Part shown: piece after piece, positions 27,258-36,392 of the stretch
Numbering within the stretch: the stretch's first letter is position 1
Layout of the letters: each line of letters begins with the position of its first letter
Assembly: GCA_943788345.1 (NCBI GenBank)
Contig: CALSPX010000004.1
Coordinates: forward strand, 124,001-188,000
DNA: 64,000 nt
Direction of reading: 5' to 3'
From: Ascidiaceihabitans sp023955215
Lineage (GTDB): Bacteria; Pseudomonadota; Alphaproteobacteria; Rhodobacterales; Rhodobacteraceae
Program-made: the position numbers and the translations under genes
The notes under the pieces: generated by a model
The model's input: the letters and a program-made list of their open reading frames with translations, nothing else
The model's database searches: none
Told to the model about the DNA's origin: nothing

Positions 27258-28048
27258 TGCTGGCCCTCATCTGCGGAACTGGGGGATTGCCGGCACAAGT
27301 TGCAAAAGCGCAGGCCGAGAAACCCTTGGTATGTGTGATGGACGGGTTTGCACCTGACGAACTAGACGCTGACCTGAACTTTTGTCTTGAGACACTAGGT
27401 TCTCTGCTGATCGAGCTAGGGCAGCATGGTGTAACTGACGTCTGCCTGTGCGGAGCGATTGATCGCCCAAGCCTTGATCCAAGTAAGCTAGACGAACATA
27501 CAGCGCCACTGATCCCGTTGATATCTGATGCGCTGACATCGGGTGATGATGGCGCATTGCGTGCCGTTATGGGGCTATTTGAGCAGACAGGCTTTACCGT
27601 ACGGGCTGCGCATGAGTTAGTCCCTGATTTAATTGCCCCGCCGGGTGTACTGAGTGAGACGTGGCCTAACGCCCAAATGCGCGAAGACGCAAAGCTAGGT
27701 GCCAATGTTTTGGCAGCCTTGGCACCGATGGATGTTGGGCAAGCCTGTGTAACAGGTGGAGGTCAGTTGCTCGGGATGGAGACGATTGGGGGCACCGATT
27801 TTATGCTCTCCCACCTTCCTGACACGCCATTGCGGGCTCAAGGCGTATTGGTCAAAGGGCCCAAGGTTGGTCAGGACACTCGCGCAGACATGCCGACAAT
27901 TGGCCCTTCGACAATAGAAAATGCGCAAAAGGCCGGTCTGGCTGGTATCGTAATTGATGCCGGTGATGTGATTTTGCTTCAGCCTGAAGAATGCATCACT
28001 TTGGCTAATGCTGCGGGTCTGGTCCTGTGGTCACGGACAGGAGAATAG
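27257..28048 (+). CDS. lpxI: UDP-2,3-diacylglucosamine diphosphatase LpxI
   Basis: The 263-aa protein belongs to the LpxI (DUF1009) family, which replaces LpxH in many alphaproteobacteria and hydrolyses UDP-2,3-diacylglucosamine to lipid X. LALICGTGGLPAQVAKA opens the N-terminal domain. GVTDVCLCGAIDRPSL and the C-terminal IGPSTIENAQKAGLAGIVID with DVILLQPEE are further family features. Its position between lpxA and lpxB fits the enzyme order. It overlaps lpxA by 1 nt and precedes lpxB by 3 bp. Confidence 0.93.
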   Translation: MLALICGTGGLPAQVAKAQAEKPLVCVMDGFAPDELDADLNFCLETLGSLLIELGQHGVTDVCLCGAIDRPSLDPSKLDEHTAPLIPLISDALTSGDDGALRAVMGLFEQTGFTVRAAHELVPDLIAPPGVLSETWPNAQMREDAKLGANVLAALAPMDVGQACVTGGGQLLGMETIGGTDFMLSHLPDTPLRAQGVLVKGPKVGQDTRADMPTIGPSTIENAQKAGLAGIVIDAGDVILLQPEECITLANAAGLVLWSRTGE

Positions 28049-28051
28049 TCG

Positions 28052-29227
28052 TTGCGGGTTTTTGTAATTGCAGGCGAACCCTCTGGCGATAAGTTGGGTG
28101 GCGCTTTGATGGCTGGCTTGCGCCAGTTGCGTCCCGATGTTCAGTTCGACGGTATCGGTGGTGTCATGATGGAGGCCCAAGGCCTTAGCACCCGTTTCTT
28201 GATGGATGAGCTTAGTGTGATGGGAATCGCTGAAGTGCTTCCGAAGTACCGTCATCTCAAGCGGCGCATCGCACAAACGGCGCAAGCTGTTACCGACAGT
28301 AAGCCGGACGTTCTTATCACAATAGACAGCCCTGATTTTTCATTGCGTGTTGCCAAGTTGGTGAAACAATCCAGCGACATTCGATGCGTGCATTATGTGG
28401 CTCCAACCGTCTGGGCATGGCGGCCGAAACGTGCAGCAAAGATGGCGAAAATGATCGACCATGTTCTTGCGCTATTCCCGTTCGAGCCTCCCTATATGGA
28501 AGCAGAAGGGATGGATTGCGATTTCGTGGGACATCCTGTTGCCGCAGAACCTATAGCATCGGCAGATGAAAAAATCTCTTTTCGCAAAAAGTACGGCCTC
28601 GAAGAAGCCGCGCCATTGCTGCTGGTTCTGCCAGGGTCGCGTAAGGGGGAAGTTACACGTTTGGCCAAGGTCTTAGGTGAAGCCCTAGCACCAATATTGG
28701 TAAAACACCCTGCAATGCGCGTGGTCGTTCCTGCGGCAGGGCCGGTGGCTGAATTGGTCGAGCAGGAAACCAAAGACTGGCCTGTCACTCCCATGGTCCT
28801 TGATCCGCGTGGCCAGGATTTGGACGAGGTTATGACCGAGAAACGGGCTGCTTTTGCAGCTGCAGATTTCGCGATTGCCGTTTCCGGGACTGTTGCGTTA
28901 GAGTTGGCAGCCGCACGAACGCCAATGGTCAGCGCCTATGACTTGAATTGGTTAAGTCGCATTGTCATCAAGCGAATGGTCAAAATCGACACAGGAAATT
29001 TGATCAATCTTGTTTCCGATACACGCCATGTTCCTGAATTTGTTGGTGCTGAATGTAGGGCTGACCTAATTTCAGCCGGCCTAGAGAAACTGATCGCAAA
29101 CCCACAGCCACAATTGGATGCCATGGCGGATACGATGAATCTATTGGGGCAGGGTGGTGAAGACCCCGGTTTGCGGGCGGCACGTGCTGTTCTTGAACGA
29201 ATGCCTTCACACACAACCAAAAATTAA
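28052..29227 (+). CDS. lpxB: lipid-A-disaccharide synthase
   Basis: The 391-aa GT-B glycosyltransferase condenses UDP-2,3-diacylglucosamine with lipid X, the product of LpxI just upstream. Visible motifs are VIAGEPSGDKLGGALM at the N-terminus, YVAPTVWAWRPKRA in the centre, VLPGSRKGEVTRL and VSGTVALELAAARTPMVSAY. The start is TTG 28052. It is the last gene of the bamA-to-lpxB run and is convergent with mnmA. Confidence 0.95.
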   Translation: MRVFVIAGEPSGDKLGGALMAGLRQLRPDVQFDGIGGVMMEAQGLSTRFLMDELSVMGIAEVLPKYRHLKRRIAQTAQAVTDSKPDVLITIDSPDFSLRVAKLVKQSSDIRCVHYVAPTVWAWRPKRAAKMAKMIDHVLALFPFEPPYMEAEGMDCDFVGHPVAAEPIASADEKISFRKKYGLEEAAPLLLVLPGSRKGEVTRLAKVLGEALAPILVKHPAMRVVVPAAGPVAELVEQETKDWPVTPMVLDPRGQDLDEVMTEKRAAFAAADFAIAVSGTVALELAAARTPMVSAYDLNWLSRIVIKRMVKIDTGNLINLVSDTRHVPEFVGAECRADLISAGLEKLIANPQPQLDAMADTMNLLGQGGEDPGLRAARAVLERMPSHTTKN

Positions 29228-29256
29228 GGCCTGTACTCAGCGCACAGACCTCATTT
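29227..29256 (+). terminator. possible terminator after lpxB
   Basis: An 8-bp imperfect stem (AGGCCTGT with ACAGACCT, one mismatch) is followed by CATTTT. It is weak but well placed in the 46-bp convergent gap with mnmA. Confidence 0.4.
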
Positions 29257-29273
29257 TGATTTGATTGCTTTTA

Positions 29274-30416
29274 TCAGCCTTTGTGAATCCAGCCGCCGCC
29301 AAAGATGCGGCTGCTGTCACGATCATAAAACACACAGGCTTGTCCGGGTGATATACCTTGCTCTGCCGCAACCAGTTCAACTGTTGCTTCGGTTTCTGAA
29401 ATTGGGCGTATAACAGCTTCTGTTGGTGGGCGAGTTGACCGAACACGTACCCCAACAACCCATTCTTCGCGTGACGTGATCGGTTCATCGCCCAGCCAGT
29501 TGATTTCCTTGAGGGGAACAATCCGCGTTGCCAACATGGACTTAGGACCGACAACAACTTGCTTTGTGTCTGCGTCCAACTTGACCACGTAAAGTGGGTC
29601 TTCCAATCCACCAATACCCAATCCACGGCGTTGGCCAATGGTGTAATTGATAACACCGTCATGGCGTGCCAATACTTTACCATCGACATCTACAATGTCA
29701 CCGGGCGCTGCCGCCTCGGGACGTAACTTGCGGATAACAGACGCATAATCCCCATCAGGGACAAAGCATATGTCTTGACTGTCGGGTTTGTCAGCAACGC
29801 TAAGGTCATATTTCGCGGCGAGCGCACGTGTGGCGTCCTTTGATGGCAAATGGCCCAGTGGGAAGCGCAAGTAGTCGAGTTGTTCAGCCGTAGTTGAGAA
29901 TAAGAAATAGCTTTGATCGCGGTTGGAATCGGCTGCACTGTGCAGTTCAGGTCCGTTTTCACCGACCATGCGCTGAATATAGTGTCCTGTTGCCATGCAA
30001 TCTGCCTCAAGATCTTTGGCGGTTTCCAATAGATCTTTAAACTTTACTCTTTCATTGCATCTAATGCACGGAACCGGTGTAGCACCGCCCAAATAGCTAT
30101 CTGCGAACTCATCGATTACAGCATCCTTGAAGACGTTTTCGTAGTCCAAAACATAGTGCGGAAAGCCCATGGTTTCGGCTACGCGCCGTGCATCATGAAT
30201 GTCTATTCCAGCGCAGCATGCGCCTTTTTTTGCAAGGGCTGCGCCATGATCATACAGCTGCAATGTCACGCCGACGACGTCATAACCTTCTTCCGAAAGC
30301 ATTGCTGCCACCACTGAGCTGTCGACACCACCTGACATTGCCACAACAACACGTGTTTCGGCAGGCGATTTTCGGAATCCAAGAGAATTCAAAGGGATGT
30401 TTTGATCAAGTGCCAT
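29274..30416 (-). CDS. mnmA: tRNA 2-thiouridine(34) synthase MnmA
   Basis: The 380-aa enzyme thiolates U34 of Glu, Gln and Lys tRNAs. The PP-loop is AMSGGVDSSVVAAML (about 27-41). The catalytic cysteines are in PVPCIRCNERVKF and DSQDICFVPDGDY. The C-terminal beta-barrel region ends in YDRDSSRIFGGGWI. Start ATG 30416 has AGGAGAACCGTC upstream. It is divergent from sciP across 121 bp. Confidence 0.95.
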   Translation of the reverse strand: MALDQNIPLNSLGFRKSPAETRVVVAMSGGVDSSVVAAMLSEEGYDVVGVTLQLYDHGAALAKKGACCAGIDIHDARRVAETMGFPHYVLDYENVFKDAVIDEFADSYLGGATPVPCIRCNERVKFKDLLETAKDLEADCMATGHYIQRMVGENGPELHSAADSNRDQSYFLFSTTAEQLDYLRFPLGHLPSKDATRALAAKYDLSVADKPDSQDICFVPDGDYASVIRKLRPEAAAPGDIVDVDGKVLARHDGVINYTIGQRRGLGIGGLEDPLYVVKLDADTKQVVVGPKSMLATRIVPLKEINWLGDEPITSREEWVVGVRVRSTRPPTEAVIRPISETEATVELVAAEQGISPGQACVFYDRDSSRIFGGGWIHKG

Positions 30417-30537
30417 GACGGTTCTCCTAGCGTTGAATAGTAATATAGGAAAATCCTAATCACTCTCAAGGGGCGGCTTCACCCCTCATTAATCGTGATT
30501 ACGCGAATGTGCCAGCGGTGGCATTAGAATGGGGTGA

Positions 30538-30819
30538 ATGATGTTTTTGAAAAAAGTAGATGGTCCACGCGCAGTTACGCTGCAGGATGGATCGGTGATC
30601 ACATTGGCCGATCTGCCAGACAAACATACAAGGCGGTGGGTTGCGTCCCGTAAGGCCGCAGTCGTTCGCGGCGTTCTATATGGTCTTATAACCGCTGAAT
30701 CGGCACAAAGACGTTACGGGATCAGTGCTGAAGAATTTCAAGAATGGGTGCGAGCAGTAAGTTTGCACGGTGAAGCAGCACTGCGCGCGACTTCTGTTCA
30801 AAAGTATATACAACTTTAA
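30538..30819 (+). CDS. sciP: CtrA inhibitor SciP (DUF1153)
   Basis: The 93-aa protein has the DUF1153 winged-helix core: GPRAVTLQDGSVITLADLP, TRRWVASRKAAVVRGVLYGL and RYGISAEEFQEWVRAVS. In Caulobacter SciP binds CtrA, blocks its transcription activation and times expression of cell-cycle genes. It lies 97 bp upstream of ctrA, the arrangement I associate with Rhodobacterales. A second ATG follows immediately at 30541. Confidence 0.92.
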   Translation: MMFLKKVDGPRAVTLQDGSVITLADLPDKHTRRWVASRKAAVVRGVLYGLITAESAQRRYGISAEEFQEWVRAVSLHGEAALRATSVQKYIQL

Positions 30820-30845
30820 GTTGATGAATTGTATATTTGGTATCG

Positions 30846-30872
30846 GTAACCGGTAGTTAACCATTTAGAGTC
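30846..30872 (+). promoter_or_regulatory. CtrA-box-like site and adjacent GANTC upstream of ctrA
   Basis: GTAA-N7-TTAAC (30846-30861) matches the CtrA consensus TTAA-N7-TTAA(C) at all but one base. A GAGTC, a CcrM-type GANTC methylation site, follows at 30868-30872, 44 bp before the ctrA ATG. The pairing recalls the self-controlled, methylation-sensitive ctrA promoter of Caulobacter. Confidence 0.55.
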
Positions 30873-30916
30873 ATTGGTAGAACAACCATGGACCTTAGTT
30901 CGATACGGAGACTAAA

Positions 30917-31627
30917 ATGCGCGTATTACTTGTCGAAGACGATCCTACCACATCCAAAAGCATTGAATTGATGCTGACCCACGCAAACCTCAACGTATAT
31001 GCGACCGATTTGGGGGAGGAGGGTATCGATTTGGCAAAGTTGTATGATTATGACCTGATCCTGCTAGATTTGGACCTGCCGGATATGAATGGGCATGAAG
31101 TGCTGCGGCAATTGCGATTGTCCCGAATTCAGACCCCTATCTTAATCCTGTCGGGTTCTGATGACACTGATAGCAAAATCAAAGGATTTGGATTTGGCGC
31201 AGATGACTACCTGACAAAACCGTTCCATCGTGAAGAGCTTGTCGCACGAATTCATGCAATCATTCGCCGGTCCAAAGGGCATTCCCAATCCGTTATTGAA
31301 ACAGGATTGGTGTCAGTGAATTTGGATGCCAAGACAGTAAGTGCTGATGGTAAAACCGTACATTTGACAGGTAAAGAATATCAAATGTTAGAGTTGTTGA
31401 GCCTGCGCAAGGGGACAACATTGACGAAAGAAATGTTCTTGAACCACCTCTACGGTGGGATGGATGAGCCTGAGTTGAAGATTATTGATGTTTTCATTTG
31501 CAAGCTTCGCAAGAAGCTGAGTATTGCCACGAACGGTGAAAATAACATTGAGACAGTGTGGGGGCGTGGATATGTTTTACGCGATCCAGAGCCGGTCACC
31601 GAACAACGATTGGCGGTAGGGGCATAG
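30917..31627 (+). CDS. ctrA: cell-cycle response regulator CtrA
   Basis: The 236-aa protein has a receiver domain (about 1-115, acidic pair at 8-9, phosphoacceptor D51 in ILLDLDLPDMNG, K in DDYLTKPF) and a C-terminal OmpR-type winged helix (about 125-225). The CtrA-specific stretches AYGADD-like GFGADDYLTKPFHREELVAR and GGMDEPELKIIDVFICKLRK are clear. In Rhodobacterales CtrA mainly controls motility and gene transfer agents. AGACTAAA precedes ATG 30917. It is downstream of sciP. Confidence 0.96.
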   Translation: MRVLLVEDDPTTSKSIELMLTHANLNVYATDLGEEGIDLAKLYDYDLILLDLDLPDMNGHEVLRQLRLSRIQTPILILSGSDDTDSKIKGFGFGADDYLTKPFHREELVARIHAIIRRSKGHSQSVIETGLVSVNLDAKTVSADGKTVHLTGKEYQMLELLSLRKGTTLTKEMFLNHLYGGMDEPELKIIDVFICKLRKKLSIATNGENNIETVWGRGYVLRDPEPVTEQRLAVGA

Positions 31628-31779
31628 CCATCAATATTAACCAAATTGCTCAATCTTTAGGATTGGGTTTGGGCAGGTTCGCAAGGCATCAGTTGAGATT
31701 CCGATGCATGGACTGAAAACAAACTGGACCTAGTTACGAGACCTGCTTATTCCTTCGGAATAAATATGAGGGCAAGTCT

Positions 31780-33900
31780 TTGAGTTTTGATACGGATATC
31801 TCTGGTTTTACTGACGCAGATGCAAAATCTGAGTTGGAACAATTGGCTGGTCTGCTAATTAAGGCGAATGCTGATTATCACAGACTAGATGCGCCAACGC
31901 TTGATGATGCAGAGTTTGATCGATTGAAAAGACGCAATGCAGCGCTTGAGACCGCTTTTCCCCACTTGATACAAGCAGACAGTCCATCTTTTCAAATTGG
32001 TGCTACACCATCAGATGGGTTTTCGAAAGTAACTCATGCTGTTGCGATGTTGTCGTTGTCTAACGCTTTTGAAGATGCGGATGTTGAAGAATTTGATGTC
32101 CGTATTCGAAAATACTTGGGGATAGCCCCAGCGGAACCGCTTGCGTTCACGGCTGAGCCCAAAATTGATGGGCTTTCATTGTCGCTAAGATATGAACGCG
32201 GAAACCTCGTTCAGGCGGCAACACGTGGCGATGGTTCGGTGGGCGAAAACGTAACAGCCAACGCGCGCACCATAGCTGACGTGCCACATCGCTTGGAGAA
32301 TGCACCGGACGTTTTGGAAGTGCGTGGCGAAGTTTATATGGCGCAATCAGATTTTGATGCGCTTAACGCCGCACAAATTGCAAAAGACGCCAAAGTATTT
32401 GCCAATCCGCGTAATGCGGCAGCTGGATCACTGCGCCAATTGGATAGTGAAATCACACGTAGCCGTCCCCTCAGATTTTTTGCTTATGCTTGGGGTGACT
32501 TGTCTGCACCGTTGGCAGACACTCAAAAGGGTGCAATCGAGCGATTGGCAAGCTTTGGCTTTTCGACGAATCCTTTGACTGCGCTATGTGACGGACCAAC
32601 GGCAATGATTGGCCACTATCGTCAGATCGAACAGCAGCGTGCCTCATTAGGCTATGATATCGACGGTGTTGTTTATAAGGTCGATGATCTTGCCCTGCAG
32701 GGGCGTCTTGGTTTCCGATCAACCACTCCGCGTTGGGCTGTTGCTCATAAATTCCCTGCGGAACTGGCTTGGACCCGTCTTGATGGCATTGATATCCAGG
32801 TCGGTCGCACAGGCGCCTTAAGCCCTGTGGCGCGCTTGCAGCCAGTCAATGTAGGTGGTGTCGTGGTCTCAAACGCTACATTGCACAATGAAGACTATAT
32901 TTCAGGGCACGGTGCCAAGGGTGAAGAGATTCGTGGCGGGCGTGATGTTCGCGTTGGTGATTGGGTCCAAATCTACCGCGCGGGTGATGTGATCCCGAAA
33001 ATTGCGGACGTCGATCTGAGTAAACGCCCTGATGATGCGGTTGCATTCCAATTTCCGTCAGTTTGCCCAGAATGCGGCAGTTTGGCAGCACGTGAAGCAG
33101 GGGATGCTGTGCGCCGGTGTACGGGCGGCATGATCTGCCCTGCGCAAGCGATAGAAAACCTGAAACACTTCGTTAGCCGCGGCGCATTCGATATCGACGG
33201 GCTAGGTGCTAAACAGGTTGAGCAATTTCACAACGACGGTTGGGTTGCTGAACCTGCTGACATCTTCACACTAAGGGATCGTTTTGGTCAGGGATTGCAA
33301 CAACTCAAGAACCGCGATGGTTGGGGTGATAAATCAGCGAACAAGTTGTTTGATGCCATCGATGATAAGCGTAAAATTGGTTTTGGTCGCGTTTTGTTTG
33401 CTCTTGGTATTCGCCACATTGGTGAAGCTGCTTCAAATCTTATTGCAGCCCACTATGGTACTTGGCATTCGTTAGAGACGGCGATGGATCAGGCGGCCAT
33501 GTTCGAGGGTGAGGCATGGGATGAACTGATCGGCATTGATGGCGTTGGCAGTGTGATGGCGGGTTCACTGGTCCATGCGTTTGGTCAAAACTCAGAACGG
33601 GCTGCAATTGACCGCTTAGTGGCCCATTTGGAGATTGCTGAGGTCAAGCCCATTGATGCCTCTGACAGCCCAGTTGCGGGTAAAACCGTTGTGTTCACCG
33701 GAACATTGGAATTGATGAGCCGCGCAGAAGCGAAAGCCAAGGCCGAGAGCCTTGGAGCCAAGGTCTCTGGCTCCGTCAGCGCGAAGACAGATATTTTGGT
33801 GGCTGGCCCCGGTGCTGGTTCCAAAGCGAAAAAAGCCGCTGATTTGGGAATCAAGACTATGGACGAGGCGGGTTGGTTGGACCTGATCAAAGGGTTATGA
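31780..33900 (+). CDS. ligA: NAD-dependent DNA ligase
   Basis: The 706-aa ligase seals nicks using NAD. The adenylation Lys is K128 in AEPKIDGLSLSLRYERG. The OB fold, a four-cysteine zinc finger (CPECGSLAAREAG...CTGGMICPAQ), HhH repeats (GDKSANKLFDAID; IGIDGVGSVMAG) and a C-terminal BRCT (KTVVFTGTLELMSRAEAK) follow in order. The start is a TTG at 31780 behind GAGGGC. The stop overlaps the recG start as ATGA. Confidence 0.96.
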   Translation: MSFDTDISGFTDADAKSELEQLAGLLIKANADYHRLDAPTLDDAEFDRLKRRNAALETAFPHLIQADSPSFQIGATPSDGFSKVTHAVAMLSLSNAFEDADVEEFDVRIRKYLGIAPAEPLAFTAEPKIDGLSLSLRYERGNLVQAATRGDGSVGENVTANARTIADVPHRLENAPDVLEVRGEVYMAQSDFDALNAAQIAKDAKVFANPRNAAAGSLRQLDSEITRSRPLRFFAYAWGDLSAPLADTQKGAIERLASFGFSTNPLTALCDGPTAMIGHYRQIEQQRASLGYDIDGVVYKVDDLALQGRLGFRSTTPRWAVAHKFPAELAWTRLDGIDIQVGRTGALSPVARLQPVNVGGVVVSNATLHNEDYISGHGAKGEEIRGGRDVRVGDWVQIYRAGDVIPKIADVDLSKRPDDAVAFQFPSVCPECGSLAAREAGDAVRRCTGGMICPAQAIENLKHFVSRGAFDIDGLGAKQVEQFHNDGWVAEPADIFTLRDRFGQGLQQLKNRDGWGDKSANKLFDAIDDKRKIGFGRVLFALGIRHIGEAASNLIAAHYGTWHSLETAMDQAAMFEGEAWDELIGIDGVGSVMAGSLVHAFGQNSERAAIDRLVAHLEIAEVKPIDASDSPVAGKTVVFTGTLELMSRAEAKAKAESLGAKVSGSVSAKTDILVAGPGAGSKAKKAADLGIKTMDEAGWLDLIKGL

Positions 33901-35987
33901 GCGGTAGACCTGCCTCCCTATTCCCGTTGTTTGCGGGGCTTGAGACCTTAACGGGTGTTGGCCCGAAGACTGCGAAATTGTTTCCGCAAATGGGGATCGA
34001 GGCACCACGTGACCTTCTGTTTACATTGCCGCATACAGGCATTGATCGCCATCTGCGTGGGTCGATCCTAGACGCTATTCTGCCTGGGGTGGTGGCGGTG
34101 GCGGTTACCATTGGCGAACATAGCCCACCGCGCAATCGCGGTGGGGCGTACCGTATTCATGTTGAAGACAATCAAACCTCATTCCAATTGGTCTACTTTC
34201 ATGCGCGTGGCGATTACCTTGCTAAATTAATGCCAACAGGATCGCGCCGTGTGATTTCAGGGCGGGTAGAGAACTTCGACAGCATTGCTCAGATGGTCCA
34301 TCCCGATCATGTCGTACCCGAAGATGAAGCGTCTGAAATTCCAGTTTTTGAGCCCGTTTATCCGCTGACCGCTGGCGTGACCCAAAAGTTGATGTTCAAG
34401 GCCACGCGCGGAGCACTTGAGCGGGTGCCGCAAGTGGATGAGTGGATTGATCCCAATCAGAAAACCCAGAGCCAATGGCCTGATTTTGCGGATGCGCTGA
34501 CCGATGCGCATGCGCCATTGGGACAAGAAGACTTGGGGGCAGCGTCTCCAGCGCGTGAACGGCTTGCTTATGATGAATTGATGGCTCACCAGTTGACCCT
34601 AGCGCTTGCGCGTCAAAAGGAACGGCGCGTCCACGGACAGATCAGCCAAGCGACCGGTAAATTACAGTCCAAAGTTTTGGCAAATCTACCTTATCGACCA
34701 ACGGGTGCGCAGCAGCGTGCGATTACTGAGATTTCCAATGATATGGCGCTGTCCGATCGCATGAACCGATTGCTTCAGGGGGATGTCGGGTCAGGCAAGA
34801 CGCTGGTGGCTTTCATGGCGCTGTTGGTCGCGGTCGAGGCGGGCGGTCAGGGCGTGATGATGGCCCCAACCGAAATCCTAGCGCGCCAGCACTTAGAAGG
34901 GCTGCAGCCCTTGGCAGAGGGCGCTGGCGTGGTCCTTGAACTGCTGACGGGGCGCGATAAAGGCAAGGACCGTGTTGCAAAGCTTGCAGCGCTTGAGCGT
35001 GGTGACATCCAGATATTGGTCGGAACGCATGCTGTGTTTCAACCTGACGTGATTTTCAAAGACCTGCGCATTGCGATCGTCGATGAACAACATCGCTTTG
35101 GTGTCCGCCAGCGGCTTGAGTTAGGCAAAAAAGGGCGCAATGCAGATGTTTTGGTGATGACAGCCACGCCGATCCCTCGTTCGCTTGCTTTGGCACAATA
35201 CGGCGATATGGACGTTTCCGTTCTGGATGAAAAGCCACCTGGGCGTAAACCAATCCGGACCGCATTGGTTAGCACAGGCCGTATGGATGAAGTCGTTGAA
35301 CGCCTGCGCGCTGTAATGGCAGAAGGGCGGCAATGTTATTGGGTCTGTCCGTTGGTTGAAGAAAGCGAAATCCTTGACCTCACTGCAGCAGAAGAGCGGT
35401 TCAAACATTTGCGTGCTGTTTTAGGCGAGGGCGTAGCGGGGATGGTGCATGGACAGATGCCACCTGCGGACAAAGACGCCGCGATGGCAAAGTTTCAGGC
35501 GGGCGAAACGAAAGTATTAGTTGCGACCACGGTGATTGAGGTGGGTGTGAACGTGCCCAACGCCACCATTATGGTTATTGAACGGGCAGAGACCTTTGGC
35601 CTTGCACAGCTTCACCAGTTGCGGGGACGCGTGGGACGGGGTGACGCGGCTTCGACCTGTTTGCTGATGTATCAGGCACCAATGTCCCAAACGGGTCAGC
35701 GGCGGTTAGAAGTGTTACGTGAGACAGAGGATGGGTTTCGTATTGCAGAAACAGATTTGCAAATGCGCGGCGCAGGTGATGTGATCGGTGTGGCGCAGTC
35801 TGGCGTTCCACGGTTCCGCGTGGCGGATATGGAAAAACATGAGGCCTTGATGGCAATTGCTCAATCGGATGCTCGGGCATTGTTGTCAAATGACCCTGAA
35901 TTGTTAGGACCACGCGGGCAGGCCGCTCGTATCCTATTATGGTTAATGCGTCAGGACGAGGCAATTCGTTTGATTTCAGTGGGTTAG
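33897..35987 (+). CDS. recG: ATP-dependent DNA helicase RecG
   Basis: The 696-aa helicase remodels stalled forks and Holliday junctions. The start at 33897 overlaps the ligA stop by 4 nt. The wedge/OB domain is at about 50-145, with helicase motifs I (LLQGDVGSGKT), II (DEQHRFG), III (VMTATPIPRSLAL), and V/VI (LHQLRGRVGRG) after that. The TRG-type motif region near RETEDGFRIAETDLQMRGAG is present. Coupling to ligA suggests a repair-linked transcription unit. Confidence 0.95.
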   Translation: MSGRPASLFPLFAGLETLTGVGPKTAKLFPQMGIEAPRDLLFTLPHTGIDRHLRGSILDAILPGVVAVAVTIGEHSPPRNRGGAYRIHVEDNQTSFQLVYFHARGDYLAKLMPTGSRRVISGRVENFDSIAQMVHPDHVVPEDEASEIPVFEPVYPLTAGVTQKLMFKATRGALERVPQVDEWIDPNQKTQSQWPDFADALTDAHAPLGQEDLGAASPARERLAYDELMAHQLTLALARQKERRVHGQISQATGKLQSKVLANLPYRPTGAQQRAITEISNDMALSDRMNRLLQGDVGSGKTLVAFMALLVAVEAGGQGVMMAPTEILARQHLEGLQPLAEGAGVVLELLTGRDKGKDRVAKLAALERGDIQILVGTHAVFQPDVIFKDLRIAIVDEQHRFGVRQRLELGKKGRNADVLVMTATPIPRSLALAQYGDMDVSVLDEKPPGRKPIRTALVSTGRMDEVVERLRAVMAEGRQCYWVCPLVEESEILDLTAAEERFKHLRAVLGEGVAGMVHGQMPPADKDAAMAKFQAGETKVLVATTVIEVGVNVPNATIMVIERAETFGLAQLHQLRGRVGRGDAASTCLLMYQAPMSQTGQRRLEVLRETEDGFRIAETDLQMRGAGDVIGVAQSGVPRFRVADMEKHEALMAIAQSDARALLSNDPELLGPRGQAARILLWLMRQDEAIRLISVG

Positions 35988-35995
35988 AATTTTTT

Positions 35996-36030
35996 GTTCC
36001 ATTTTGTTCACATATGTTCTCATTTAGTTC
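35996..36030 (+). promoter_or_regulatory. LexA (SOS) box with phased GTTC repeats
   Basis: GTTC-TCATTTA-GTTC (36016-36030) is a perfect match to the alphaproteobacterial LexA box GTTC-N7-GTTC. Two more GTTC half-sites precede it at 35996 and 36006, at 10-bp steps, so four half-sites lie on one DNA face. The box is 58 bp before the ATG of the 42-aa protein. Confidence 0.75.
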
Positions 36031-36088
36031 TTTACTTTATGCTTCGGAAATGAGAACAAAGTTGCAACAAAGAATATGAGGCACTGAC

Positions 36089-36217
36089 ATGACAACACTT
36101 AATCAAATCAAAACAATCGCAGTTCGCTCGCAACAAACCTTGTTGCACGACGCCGTAGGCGCGGCTGCTTTGATGGTTATGTTGGTTGTTGGTCTGCACC
36201 TTCCATCCTTTGTCTGA
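36089..36217 (+). CDS. SOS-boxed small membrane protein (42 aa)
   Basis: ATG 36089 lies 6 bases after GAGGCA and opens 43 codons to TGA 36217. The N-terminal half is polar and amphipathic (NQIKTIAVRSQQTLLHDAV). The C-terminal half is one hydrophobic span (GAAALMVMLVVGLHLPSFV) reaching the end of the protein. It has its own promoter region with a LexA box and its own strong terminator (36340-36374), so it is an independent unit after recG. Size, topology and control resemble SOS-induced division inhibitors such as Caulobacter SidA in general terms only; I see no homology. Function unknown. Confidence 0.72.
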   Translation: MTTLNQIKTIAVRSQQTLLHDAVGAAALMVMLVVGLHLPSFV

Positions 36218-36339
36218 TTTTCTGCCTGCGATCTTATGCTGACCATTTCCTGCACCCGTCCCAAATTGGTGCGATAACAGACACTGCCTGTCCCTCGTTA
36301 TTTGAATGCTCAGAGTCCCCTTAAGACACGCTTCACTTG

Positions 36340-36374
36340 CGCCGCCATCCTTTTGGATGTGCGGCGTTTTTTTT
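36340..36374 (+). terminator. strong terminator after the 42-aa gene
   Basis: CGCCGC and CATCC pair with GGATG and GCGGCG (11 bp, one bulged T, TTTT loop), followed by eight T. The 122 bp between the stop of the 42-aa gene and this hairpin hold no visible gene. Confidence 0.9.
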
Positions 36375-36392
36375 ACTTTTGTGGGAATGGGA

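Noticed and set aside
30489..30503. Possible CtrA box before sciP (TTAA-N7-TACG)
   Set aside because: The second half matches only the first base of the consensus TTAA; too weak to list.
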